Below, piece by piece: positions 1-7,340 of a stretch of 61,269 nucleotides of DNA (position 1 is the first letter of the stretch; every line of letters begins with the position of its first letter). A program made the translations under genes and the position numbers. A model generated the notes under the pieces. It was given only the letters and a program-made list of their open reading frames with translations, searched no databases and was not told the origin of the DNA. Source of the stretch: Acidobacteriaceae bacterium (GTDB lineage: Bacteria; Acidobacteriota; Terriglobia; Terriglobales; Acidobacteriaceae); NCBI GenBank assembly GCA_003156805.1, contig PMHV01000006.1:1-61269 (forward strand), given 5' to 3'.

Positions 1-77
1 GGCAAGCCCAGGAAACGACTCTAGAAAAGAGATAGAGATTTAGAGGTAGAGATAAATAGAGAATGGAGGCAACACCC

Positions 78-656
78 ATGAAACTAGTAGGAGTAATCAG
101 CACCGCAGTTTTGTCTTTGACCCTAGGCGCCGCGGCTCCGGCGTATGCACAGCAGGATCAGCACGATCAGCAGGAAGAACAGAAGGACAAGCCTGCCCAG
201 GAAAAAGAGAAGAAAGCACAACCAGAGAAACCGGCCAACCCCGGGGACAAAAGCGCGCAGGAAAACAAGAACGCTAAACCGGAAGAGAAGAGCGCGCAAC
301 AGCAGGAAGAAAAGAACGCCAAGCCGGAAGAGAAAAACGCCCAGCAACAGGGGCAAGACCAACAGCAGGCGAAGCCCGCACAGCCGGCCGAGCGCGCCGG
401 TGGTAACGGTGGTGGCCGCATTCCCGACGACCGTTACAAGGCCAATTTTGGACGCGAACACACGTTTCGCGTCAGCCAAGGCGATTACAACAATCGCCGC
501 TTCCAATACGGCGGCTATTCGTTCGGATTCGTGGGCGTGTGGCCCAGCAACTGGCTCTACACGCAAGACGTCTTTGTGGTCGACATTGGCGGCGTCTATT
601 ACCTGTGCAACCCGATGTATCCTGGCGTCAACCTTGCACTTAGCGTCACCCTATAG
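78..656 (+). CDS. Secreted Gln/Lys/Glu-rich protein, unknown function
   Basis: Predicted exported protein of 192 residues. An ATG lies at 63, but the one at 78 is preferred because GGAGG at 65-69 sits 8 bases before it and the product then begins with a clean signal peptide (MKLVGVISTAVL, hydrophobic core, cleavage likely after AYA near residue 24). Residues about 25-110 are low complexity, with repeated KPEEK and QQQ blocks. Residues about 115-192 form a more ordered Tyr/Gly/Trp-rich segment ending near YYLCNPMYPG. I do not recognise a named domain. The layout suggests a periplasmic or surface protein with a disordered spacer and a small beta-rich C-terminal module. The leader before it is purine-rich, with repeats of the type TAGAGATA. 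Confidence 0.75.
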   Translation: MKLVGVISTAVLSLTLGAAAPAYAQQDQHDQQEEQKDKPAQEKEKKAQPEKPANPGDKSAQENKNAKPEEKSAQQQEEKNAKPEEKNAQQQGQDQQQAKPAQPAERAGGNGGGRIPDDRYKANFGREHTFRVSQGDYNNRRFQYGGYSFGFVGVWPSNWLYTQDVFVVDIGGVYYLCNPMYPGVNLALSVTL

Positions 657-716
657 CCAAAATGCGCTGCAACCCGGGGCGCAACCAGCGTAGGCACAAC
701 CACCTTAACTACGATT

Positions 717-758
717 CGGCGCGGGTCGACGAGTTCCGGCCTCGCGCCGGATTTTATT
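717..758 (+). terminator. Probable intrinsic terminator
   Basis: CCGGC (736-740), a CTCGC loop and GCCGG (746-750) form a hairpin followed by ATTTTATT. A longer alternative stem pairs CGGCGCG near 717 with CGCGCCG. It lies about 60 bases after the upstream gene's stop. The rest of 657-961 shows nothing else recognisable. Confidence 0.5.
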
Positions 759-961
759 CCACGCTGTCCGCAAGCTGGTTCCTGGAGAATCGATTTACCA
801 GATTTAATTGCGACGTCCACGAAAAGTGAGCATTAGTGCACAGACTTGGTATTGCATGCATGGAATCCTTCCTTCTGATCCAATCGCCGTTCAAATCCAC
901 GCAGCCCGCAGCAGCAAGGCATAACCGGGCAGTCGAAGGATGATCCGGCAAGGTGATTAAA

Positions 962-2065
962 ATGCGTACCATCCGTTTGTTGTTGCTGGCGATTCTGATA
1001 TTGGCCATACCGGCCGCCTTGTTCGCGCAGTTCGGCGTGTCTATCACCATCGCTCCGCCTGCCCTACCTGTTTATGTGCAACCCATGGCCCCGGCCGACG
1101 GTTATTTGTGGACGCCCGGCTACTGGGCGAATGGCGATGAAGGCTACTTCTGGGTGCCGGGCACGTGGGTGATGCCTCCCGAAGCTGGCTTGCTCTGGAC
1201 TCCAGGCTATTGGGGTTGGGGTGGCGACGCCTTTGCCTGGAACGACGGCTACTGGGGTGCGCAGATCGGCTTCTACGGTGGCGTCAACTATGGGTTCGGC
1301 TATGGCGGTGTCGGCTATCAAGGCGGATATTGGAATAACGGAGCCTTCTTCTACAACCGTTCGGTCAATAACGTGAACGTCACGGACATTCACAATGTTT
1401 ACAACAAGACCGTAATCAACAACACCTCGGTGAACCATGTCAGCTATAACGGAGGCAGTGGCGGACTTAGTGCCCGCCCGACGGCAGCGGAAGAGACAGC
1501 GGCACATGAGCGCCACACGCCGCCGACGGCGCTGCAAACCCAACATGTGCACGCTGCCAGTACCAACCACGCGCTTCTGGCGTCCGTGAACCACGGGCGG
1601 CCGGCAATTGCTGCAACTGCGAAGCCTGGGGAGTTTAGCGGTCACGGGGTGGTAGCGGCCAAGCAGGCGGGTGCACCTTACAAGGCCACCGAGAGCGAGG
1701 CCGCCGAGAATAAAGCCGCTGCAACCCGCACGAGTGAGAATAAGGCGACTGAGAATAAGGCAGCCGCAACTCGCACGAACGAGAATAAAGCCGCTGCAAC
1801 CCGCGCAACTGAGAACAAGGCTGCTGAGAATACAGCGGCTGCAACTCGCTCCAATGAGAACAAGGCTGCAAAGCCTAAGGTGGCTCGCGCGCCCACTGAG
1901 TCTAAGCCGACTCCAACTCATGCGCAGCCTGCCTCTCATCCGGTAACTACGGCTCATGCGCAGCCTGCTCCTCGTCAACAGGCTGCACCCCGGCCTGAAG
2001 CTCGCCCGGAGAGCGCTCCTCGCCCGGAGAAAAACCCTGGAGGTAAAGACCAGCCTCGTCCGTAG
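962..2065 (+). CDS. Secreted WxxGxW-repeat protein with Ala/Asn/Lys repeat tail
   Basis: Exported protein of 367 residues. A GTG at 953 is possible, but the ATG at 962 is favoured because AAGGTGA lies just upstream of it. An N-terminal hydrophobic signal (residues about 4-22, ending FAQ) precedes YLWTPGYW, YFWVPGTW, LLWTPGYW and a fourth degenerate copy, the pattern of WxxGxW (YXWXPGYW) repeat proteins. A Gly/Tyr/Asn-rich stretch follows. Residues about 240-310 repeat the unit ENKAAATR with small variants, and the tail is rich in Pro, His and Ala. The repeats suggest a cell-envelope or extracellular role; the family has no firmly known biochemical activity. The repetitive C-terminal half is also repetitive in DNA (about 1680-1870), so copy number may vary between strains. 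Confidence 0.8.
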   Translation: MRTIRLLLLAILILAIPAALFAQFGVSITIAPPALPVYVQPMAPADGYLWTPGYWANGDEGYFWVPGTWVMPPEAGLLWTPGYWGWGGDAFAWNDGYWGAQIGFYGGVNYGFGYGGVGYQGGYWNNGAFFYNRSVNNVNVTDIHNVYNKTVINNTSVNHVSYNGGSGGLSARPTAAEETAAHERHTPPTALQTQHVHAASTNHALLASVNHGRPAIAATAKPGEFSGHGVVAAKQAGAPYKATESEAAENKAAATRTSENKATENKAAATRTNENKAAATRATENKAAENTAAATRSNENKAAKPKVARAPTESKPTPTHAQPASHPVTTAHAQPAPRQQAAPRPEARPESAPRPEKNPGGKDQPRP

Positions 2066-2352
2066 TGATTGACCGCGGCATATTGCGTCAGGCCGATCGA
2101 GTTATTTCCTTTCATATTGGCGGGTCCAGTGCCTGGACCCGCAGCCATTCTGCTGGCCTCCAGCGATCGAAGCGATGCCCCCATCGTGGAGATGCAATCT
2201 ACCCGCTGTCATCGCCCGCATCTTCCACGAGAGAAATTGATCCGCCATTTCGGCCATTTCTTTGTTCGCTGAGCATTTTTCACCATTCAAGAGACCGGCG
2301 GAACGCCTATAACCAAAGTTGACTCGCCTTGGAGTTGGAAAAGGGGCAGAAC

Positions 2353-2508
2353 ATGCTTGGAACCATATTGATCGTGATTTTGGTCTTAGCACTCTTTGGT
2401 GCGCTACCCAGATGGCCGCACAGCAGAGACTGGGGTTATTATCCGACCGGAGGACTGGGGCTGGTCCTCTTCATCGTTATCATTCTTCTGGTTCTCGGCC
2501 GGATTTGA
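2353..2508 (+). CDS. DUF3309-like small membrane protein
   Basis: A 51-residue product, MLGTILIVILVLALFG at its start and LVLGRI at its end. Two hydrophobic segments (about residues 2-17 and 34-50) flank a short loop with PRWPHSRDWGYYPTGG, which is the hallmark of the DUF3309 family of tiny membrane proteins. An AAGGGG sequence about 8 bases upstream is a good ribosome site. The gene stands alone on the plus strand. Function is unknown; relatives tend to sit among stress-related small genes, and this one is near several others. Identification rests on the loop motif and size. Confidence 0.8.
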   Translation: MLGTILIVILVLALFGALPRWPHSRDWGYYPTGGLGLVLFIVIILLVLGRI

Positions 2509-2950
2509 ATGATTGGCCGGAATTCCGGGTGGCAGCAGGGGATGGAAATCACGCCCTATAATCATCGTGCGAAGACTCCTTTTCCTGCCAGCGTCTTTTA
2601 GTTCTGAAACCAAAACTACCGGGTTTCGAATCGAGTCTTCGCTCTTATCCAAATCGACGCATTCGCGTTCTTGCGAAAGCGCGGGACTCCACGCGAATTC
2701 TCTTGCGATTTCTTACTGCCCCTGCCGCCCGCTACACGCCCACTCTGCGGCAATACTTCTGGTGCGGGTGTATGCACTCGGAGAAAGGCTGGGACATCCG
2801 CCGCTAGCCCGATTTAGTGATGTTGCAAAAGGGTCGAAAGTGAAGAGCCTTGCTCCACTTCGTGCTGCAACCTTGCGCTGTAGCGATTGACGTCCTTCCC
2901 GCCAAGCCGCGCTAGATCTTCGTGCTGCGCCGGTTTGACAAGACGACGGA
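2509..2950. other. Intergenic stretch with no supported gene
   Basis: About 440 bases between the DUF3309-like gene and a convergent zinc-ribbon gene. Short open frames exist on both strands, but none has a convincing ribosome site or recognisable product. I see no clear terminator, tRNA or repeat. Confidence 0.4.
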
Positions 2951-3139
2951 CTACGCGTGCTCAATGGAGGACTTGGCACGTTTGCTCTCGCGGATCTGCT
3001 CCGCCGTGAATCCGCGTCCACAGATGCTGCACCGCCAATAGGTAGACGGGCGCAACGCGGTCCCCGGTTCCTGTTGGTTGTCGGGACGCCTGGCTAGCAC
3101 CAACTCGCTGCCACATTCCGGGCACTGTCGTTGAATCAT
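2951..3139 (-). CDS. Small zinc-ribbon protein
   Basis: A 62-residue protein starting MIQRQCPECGSEL. It carries two CxxC knuckles, CPECG near residue 6 and CSICG near residue 39, consistent with one structural zinc site. The ATG at 3139 is chosen because AGGGG lies about 9 bases upstream; the frame is open further upstream (to 3358), but that extension has no such site and no family resemblance. The C-terminus is basic and polar. It is one of four tiny Cys-rich genes within 3 kb. The function is unknown; such proteins often bind nucleic acid or partner proteins. Confidence 0.6.
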   Translation of the reverse strand: MIQRQCPECGSELVLARRPDNQQEPGTALRPSTYWRCSICGRGFTAEQIRESKRAKSSIEHA

Positions 3140-3379
3140 AATTCCATTGCCCCTAACCGGCTGCGCCCCTCTTCGGCTAATGCCGCTTTCGATTGTGTCC
3201 AGTGGACAGTACGACATAAAGTCGTGCCCTTCCCGCAACCGGCGAACTTCACCGAGAATCAGTGACCCTGAAATCAGTGACCCTTGATGGCTGGAGAGAA
3301 TGAGTCTCCTCCGCCGTGGGGATCGCAGTATCCACTTCGGTAACGAGAGCCGGGTCATCCCAGGGTCCGGTCTGTGGCG

Positions 3380-3410
3380 CTGACCGGAACCGGTATGCGG
3401 TTTCGGTCAG
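3380..3410 (-). terminator. Strong hairpin downstream of the SYLF gene
   Basis: CTGACCGGAACCG (3380-3392), loop GTATG and CGGTTTCGGTCAG (3398-3410) make a 13-pair stem with a single mismatch that would be a wobble pair in one orientation. It lies 35 bases past the stop of the minus-strand SYLF gene. No T-tract follows, so it may be a stabilising hairpin or a Rho-dependent end rather than a classical terminator. Confidence 0.45.
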
Positions 3411-3444
3411 CCCAAATCCGGCTCGCTGACGCTTCTTGGTGCTA

Positions 3445-4161
3445 TTACTGCTGGTCTTCTCTGGCTTCTGCAATGTGGGCCTGATGGCCGGCTTCGGAGA
3501 CAGCTTTCACAAACGCATCTGCGCTTTGCGGAGTTGACGCCTTGCCCGAAAGAATGTTGCGAAACATCATGTGCTTGCCGTAAATGGCGCGAGTGGAATC
3601 GTTGTCCTGCTCGATGACCGCACCTTCCAATGTCAGGCCGGCGAATACGCCTTTCGAGCGCGAGTAGGTCAGTACTTCTGTGTTCAGCGTCCAGTCCGTT
3701 CCCGCGGAAGCATGACGGCCGACCGGGCCCGCTGCCACCGATCCTTCTCCGGTAAGTTCAAACTTGCTGGAAAGCAGATGCTGTAGACCACGGTCGTTCA
3801 TGACCAGCATGACCAGGTCGACGCCTTCGACTCCGATTTGCAATCCCCAGCTGCCACCACCGACGGAAACGAATGCGGGCGCGCTCCAGCCTTCCGGCGT
3901 ACGGCAGGTGGCGACGCCGCGGCCGTGCTTGGCGCCAACGATGAAGCCGCCTTTGATCAAGTTCGGCACGACGAGAATGCACTTTGCACCGCTCAATACT
4001 TCCTCGGGAATGCCTTTGTCGGGCGTTGACATGATCGACTGGAGAACATCGACGGATTTTTGCATGCGCTCGATCGTGTCTTCCCGATCCGAGCCCGCCC
4101 ACGCGTACGTTCCTACCAAACCCATAAAGCCTATCAACAGGAGTGACATCGTTTTTTTCAT
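3445..4161 (-). CDS. SYLF/YSC84-domain lipid-binding protein, exported
   Basis: 238 residues. A signal peptide (MKKTMSLLLIGFMGLVGTYAWA) is followed by a SYLF/YSC84 domain covering most of the rest. Family features visible are the segment around VLSGAKCILVVPNLIKGGFIVGA, the GRGVATCR strand, the GGGSWGLQIGVEGVDLVML core and the late region with TYSRSKGVFAGLTLEGAVI. The domain binds phosphoinositides and actin in eukaryotes; in bacteria it is found in secreted or periplasmic proteins of uncertain role. AAAGGA lies about 8 bases before the ATG. The upstream region carries a conserved element (4186-4241) shared with the gene at 14876-15085, which suggests co-regulation. Family assignment is firm, role is not. 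Confidence 0.9.
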   Translation of the reverse strand: MKKTMSLLLIGFMGLVGTYAWAGSDREDTIERMQKSVDVLQSIMSTPDKGIPEEVLSGAKCILVVPNLIKGGFIVGAKHGRGVATCRTPEGWSAPAFVSVGGGSWGLQIGVEGVDLVMLVMNDRGLQHLLSSKFELTGEGSVAAGPVGRHASAGTDWTLNTEVLTYSRSKGVFAGLTLEGAVIEQDNDSTRAIYGKHMMFRNILSGKASTPQSADAFVKAVSEAGHQAHIAEAREDQQ

Positions 4162-4185
4162 GAAATGATTCCTTTCGGAACTGCG

Positions 4186-4241
4186 GAGCTAAGTGGAGAG
4201 GACTTCAGATGGGCTGACTTAGTTCAGAGGACCTGAAAGAG
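4186..4241 (-). promoter_or_regulatory. Conserved upstream element, copy A
   Basis: Plus-strand reading: GAGCTAAG, 8 variable bases, ACTTCAGATGGGCTGACTTA, then GTTCAG and ACCTGAAAGAG. The same blocks in the same order and nearly the same spacing occur at 15100-15156. It ends 25 bases before the SYLF start. It contains small dyads (TTCAG...CTGAA and TCAG-N5-CTGA on the minus strand). It is probably a shared promoter or operator; no known consensus was matched. Confidence 0.6.
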
Positions 4242-4450
4242 AGAGAGGAAGTGCTCGTCTCTAGTATCATGATCGCCCAGTCAGAAAAGAATGGCTGGTC
4301 TGAATTGCTCACTTCGGCTCTGTGGTTAGAGCGGAGGTAGAAGCAGGCTGGTCGTTCTTTACTTTCCTTAAGCCCACATGCTCTCCACAGTTCAGACCGA
4401 ATTTTCCGCGAATGTGAGCAATCCTGCACAGAATCGTCCGTCTTGGTCTG

Positions 4451-4495
4451 TCAAGGTTGAACTTGCAAGGTTGAACTCTGCCAGGTTTGAATCTG
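4451..4495 (+). repeat. Three imperfect ~16-bp tandem repeats
   Basis: Units of the form TCAAGGTTGAACTT, GCAAGGTTGAACTCT and GCCAGGTTTGAATCT lie in tandem about 115 bases before the zinc-ribbon gene at 4609. They could be regulator sites or a degenerate minisatellite. The remainder of 4242-4608 shows nothing else supported. Confidence 0.45.
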
Positions 4496-4608
4496 TCAGT
4501 TCGGCTTGCACAAAACGCGAGGCACGAGACGGTTCCGCGAGAGCCCTCCCGCTTAGAGTGTGACGGACAATCCCCAACTAGGTAAAGTAGAGAGCGTAAG
4601 GTGAATCG

Positions 4609-4842
4609 ATGGAACCCGTCCTTCGCCGGTTCCGCAAGCGGCTACGCAGACGTCTCGCCTTCATCGTTGATTCGTTCAAGAAGCAGCTTGCACTGCTTAA
4701 GCCGCCGACTCAAGATTTCGGGTCACAACGGATGTGTCCGTTTTGCGGGTTGATCACCTCGCGCTCCAAGCGATTCTGTTTGGAGTGCGGCAAGTCGCTC
4801 AGAGGATCTCAACTGGAGCGGAAAGATGCAAGGCAAGGATAA
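4609..4842 (+). CDS. Small basic zinc-ribbon protein
   Basis: 77 residues. The N-terminal 35 residues are very basic (MEPVLRRFRKRLRRRLAF), followed by CPFCGLITSRSKRFCLECG, two CxxC knuckles forming a compact zinc ribbon near residues 43-61. The combination could bind nucleic acid or ribosomes, but that is speculation. The lmo0937-like gene starts 15 bases after its stop, so the two are likely co-transcribed. The ATG at 4609 has a weak AAGG-type site (TAAGGTGAATCG) upstream. Confidence 0.65.
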   Translation: MEPVLRRFRKRLRRRLAFIVDSFKKQLALLKPPTQDFGSQRMCPFCGLITSRSKRFCLECGKSLRGSQLERKDARQG

Positions 4843-4857
4843 GCAAAGGAGATAATC

Positions 4858-5004
4858 ATGCTTTGGACGATTTTCATTGTGCTTCTGATTCTGTGGCTTC
4901 TGGGTTTCAGCCTTCACGTGGCCGGCGGCCTGATTCACCTGCTACTGGTCGTGGCGTTGGTAGTGCTAGTCATTAATTTGATGAGCGGCCGCCGTGTGGC
5001 GTAA
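4858..5004 (+). CDS. lmo0937-like (DUF5670) small membrane protein
   Basis: A 48-residue peptide beginning MLWTIFIVLLILWLLGFS with a second hydrophobic helix LLVVALVVLVINLM and a basic end (SGRRVA). The MLWTI start, the HVAGGLIHLL centre and the length match the lmo0937 family (DUF5670) of short membrane proteins. AAGGAG sits 5-6 bases upstream of the ATG. It is encoded directly after the zinc-ribbon gene, probably in one transcript. Relatives occur in stress-responsive gene sets; the molecular role is unknown. Confidence 0.8.
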   Translation: MLWTIFIVLLILWLLGFSLHVAGGLIHLLLVVALVVLVINLMSGRRVA

Positions 5005-5061
5005 AGGCCGTTTCTTGAAGAGTTAGCGGAGTTGGGCAGTTCGGGTTTCCAACCTGCGTCC

Positions 5062-5313
5062 CTATTTGTGTTGGAGGACGCGAAGGCCACGGCTCGTAAT
5101 TGCCTTCAGGATTCGCAGAACCGCCTGGCCCGAGCTCTCGGGGCGGGAAACCTTGGCGGCGGCCAGCCCGCGGGCAAGATGCGTCTTGGTGGACGGATGT
5201 CCCGTGCTAAGCGTGCACTTCGCCTTCGGTTTCGCTCCGCACATAGGGCAACGGACGGACAATATCTGTCGCAACGTGAGTTTTTCGGGTTCCACACCAA
5301 CATTATTCAACAT
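5062..5313 (-). CDS. Small zinc-finger-like protein
   Basis: 83 residues from the ATG at 5313 (a TTG two codons earlier is also open). The centre reads RCPMCGAKPKAKCTLSTGHPSTKTHLARG, giving CxxC-N7-C and two later His, a pattern seen in small zinc-finger proteins of the CPxCGA-K-C type that follow a PEKLTLRQIL helix. The C-terminal third is basic. No strong ribosome site is visible, so the start is uncertain. It lies in a run of three small minus-strand genes (5062-5878). The function is unknown. Confidence 0.6.
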   Translation of the reverse strand: MLNNVGVEPEKLTLRQILSVRCPMCGAKPKAKCTLSTGHPSTKTHLARGLAAAKVSRPESSGQAVLRILKAITSRGLRVLQHK

Positions 5314-5375
5314 CGCCAATTGAAGAGATGGTCAATTGTGCTCTTTTGGATTGTGGTCTGCGCCAAAACAGGAAT

Positions 5376-5582
5376 TTAATGAGATCCCATGCGCTTGGGC
5401 CCAGCCGACGAAACTAATTCTGTTTTTTCCAGAGATACTACCTGATTTATCGGAATGGCCACGAGTGATTCGTCTGCACCTTTCGCACTACCTACTCGAA
5501 GGGTTGCCGTCCCTTGAACCTCTTTCAGGAATACATAAAGCCCGTCCTTTCCAATGACCTTTACGTGATCTCCATGCTTCAT
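5376..5582 (-). CDS. Hypothetical small protein
   Basis: 68 residues starting MKHGDHVKVIGKDGLYVFLKEVQG. The ATG at 5582 is chosen because AAGGAG lies 5 bases before it, the best ribosome site in this cluster. The sequence resembles a small SH3-like beta barrel (alternating hydrophobics, GDHVKV and GKDGLYVF turns, AIPINQVVSLEK end), but I do not recognise the family. It has no membrane segment and no cysteine. It probably belongs with its minus-strand neighbours. Confidence 0.6.
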   Translation of the reverse strand: MKHGDHVKVIGKDGLYVFLKEVQGTATLRVGSAKGADESLVAIPINQVVSLEKTELVSSAGPKRMGSH

Positions 5583-5677
5583 GTAGTCTCCTTGCCTTGG
5601 GTGCTCGTGCAGATGAGGGATGCCAACTTCGTCGCACTGCGACTGCAGCATGCGTTAGTTCTTGAGCGCTCCGAATT

Positions 5678-5878
5678 TCAAAGTGGACTCCGGTCCAGCC
5701 TGATCGGAACCCGCGTCCGCAAATGCAATGAGGCAACATGCCGATTTATCACAGTCGCCGCTTGCGTGCGGCGATTACCATCGGTGCTGCTAAAGTCGAG
5801 CGTGGTGACGCTATGTTCGCAGAAGGTGCATTTAAATCTGGTGCCGCCGTTCATCGATTTGGTGGTGTAATATCTCAC
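5678..5878 (-). CDS. Possible small CxxC/HxxxxH zinc-binding protein
   Basis: 66 residues from a GTG at 5878. CTFCEHS near residue 17 and NRHVASLH near residue 46 resemble a CxxC...HxxxxH zinc finger. The GTG start is weakly supported (GGAG directly abuts it), so both the start and the gene are tentative. It sits 95 bases before the next small gene on the same strand. The function is unknown. Confidence 0.4.
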   Translation of the reverse strand: MRYYTTKSMNGGTRFKCTFCEHSVTTLDFSSTDGNRRTQAATVINRHVASLHLRTRVPIRLDRSPL

Positions 5879-6005
5879 ATCTCCATTTTAGTCCTTCTAC
5901 GAGGTCTGCGGTTTGGGGCAATAGGTGTGGAACCTTAGGGCAGGAAACGTTATCGCCAGCGGGGAGTGCAGACTTGAGACAATCGCAGAGTTTCTGGGCG
6001 TCCGC

Positions 6006-6536
6006 TCAGAATCGGATAGTTCCATTCCGAATGCTTCGCCACACTCTTGGTGAAAAGGGTACATCGTTTTCGTCAATTGCTAACTGAAGGTTGGCCTGCC
6101 GACGTTCCGCTCCGTCCCATGAACTGGCGGGACGACGGAGATCTGTCCGCGTCTGGGCTCCCAGCTTTCCTTCACTACGCTGGGTCGGCTCCACATTGAG
6201 AATGGAGTGAACAGTCGCCAGCAGGAAGTGAGCCCCGTCGGACTTGGTCACGTGCGCATCTACAGACTTCAAAGCGCCATCGGGTAATTCCAGGTGCTCG
6301 GTCAGCATGACAATGGGAATCTCCGGCCGGACCTGCTTGATCTCAGCCGCGATGACTGAGCCATCCAAAAGCCCCAGATAGTACTCGAGCACAATTGCAT
6401 CCACGGGCCGCGACATGAAAAGCCGTAGACCATCGTGACCATTGGTCGCTGTCACCAACTCGTACCCGTTTTCTTGCAACAAACTCAGTTGAGCCGGGTC
6501 CCGGTGGATGCAGAGTAGCGTGCTGTTGGTCGCCAT
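6006..6536 (-). CDS. Receiver-like protein lacking the phospho-acceptor Asp
   Basis: 176 residues starting MATNSTLLCIHRDPAQL (ATG at 6536; the frame is open to 6578). Residues about 5-120 have the response-regulator receiver layout: an acidic pair reduced to HRD, the beta3 strand AIVLEYYLGLLDG, IVMLTEH for beta4 and HVTKSDG with the conserved Lys for beta5. In the usual D-x-x-x-x-x-x-D-G pattern the first Asp is phosphorylated; here that position is Glu. The C-terminal ~55 residues are polar and match no output domain, so this is a stand-alone pseudo-receiver. It may act by protein contact, possibly as a constitutive mimic. Confidence 0.7.
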   Translation of the reverse strand: MATNSTLLCIHRDPAQLSLLQENGYELVTATNGHDGLRLFMSRPVDAIVLEYYLGLLDGSVIAAEIKQVRPEIPIVMLTEHLELPDGALKSVDAHVTKSDGAHFLLATVHSILNVEPTQRSEGKLGAQTRTDLRRPASSWDGAERRQANLQLAIDENDVPFSPRVWRSIRNGTIRF

Positions 6537-6742
6537 ACCGGCTAGGTATATAGCCGGGCTGCCCCCAATTCTGCTCAAAATTGCTCACATTTCGTAAGGG
6601 AATGCGGCAAATGTTTGTGCGCTCGCACCACGAACGGTTCGGTGTCAAAGCGGGAAGATAAAATGGGTCCGGGCGAGTGCGCTGGGGTTATGTGCGAAAC
6701 AGTCTGAACCCGCAATTCCTTTCGCAGGTCGCATGATGGCGG

Positions 6743-7084
6743 CTATTGGAGTCCGTTCCACACCATCCGGTGGAACAGCTCGTCCATAGCACGTTGTGCT
6801 TCTTTCGCGCCGCGATCAAGCCACCATCGCAGCAGCGACAGCAGGCTCCCGGCCAACGCAGAGGCGCGAGCGCCCAATTCACGTTGCGGAAGGTTCCCTA
6901 GACGTTTGGATTCCGTGAGGCGCCGCTCAATCCCGCGGGCAAAGTAGCCTTGCTCAAGATCGAAGAGTGCTGCCCGGCAGGAGGGCGGATCGAGACGTCT
7001 ATAAGGAATCAGCTTCAACGAACTCGTAAAATCGCGCCCATGCACGTAATACAGTTGCGGGCGCTGAGAAACAAAAGAGGTCAT
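6743..7084 (-). pseudogene. Remnant of a TetR-family regulator (C-terminal part)
   Basis: The 113-codon frame encodes FVSQRPQLYYVHGRDFTSS at its start and ends with a stretch like LLSLLRWWLDRGAKEAQRAM and DELFHRMVW. The ending resembles the C-terminal ligand-binding domain of some TetR/AcrR regulators. No helix-turn-helix is readable in any minus-strand frame of 7085-7340, so the DNA-binding half appears to be lost. The region between this remnant and the sedolisin gene has no other supported feature. The assignment rests on a single motif. Confidence 0.4.
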
Positions 7085-7340
7085 TCAGAATCAGTCGTGC
7101 CAAACGAGGCACAAATGAGACAAACCCCTTAGCAACAGGAATCAGAGCCTCGCCGTCCGATCCAACATCCGCGGAACAGGTCCGTCGCGCCGTGGTGACG
7201 AACGGCTGCGTCAGACCCAGTTCACATAACAGACACGGGGGAGCCAGCGTTTCGCTGTTCCTGACCATTTCGGCGTTCGCCACCTGGATGCCGGCGCGCC
7301 CCGCCGCTTTGCCTTGTCTCTGCTTCGGTCAGGAGAAACT

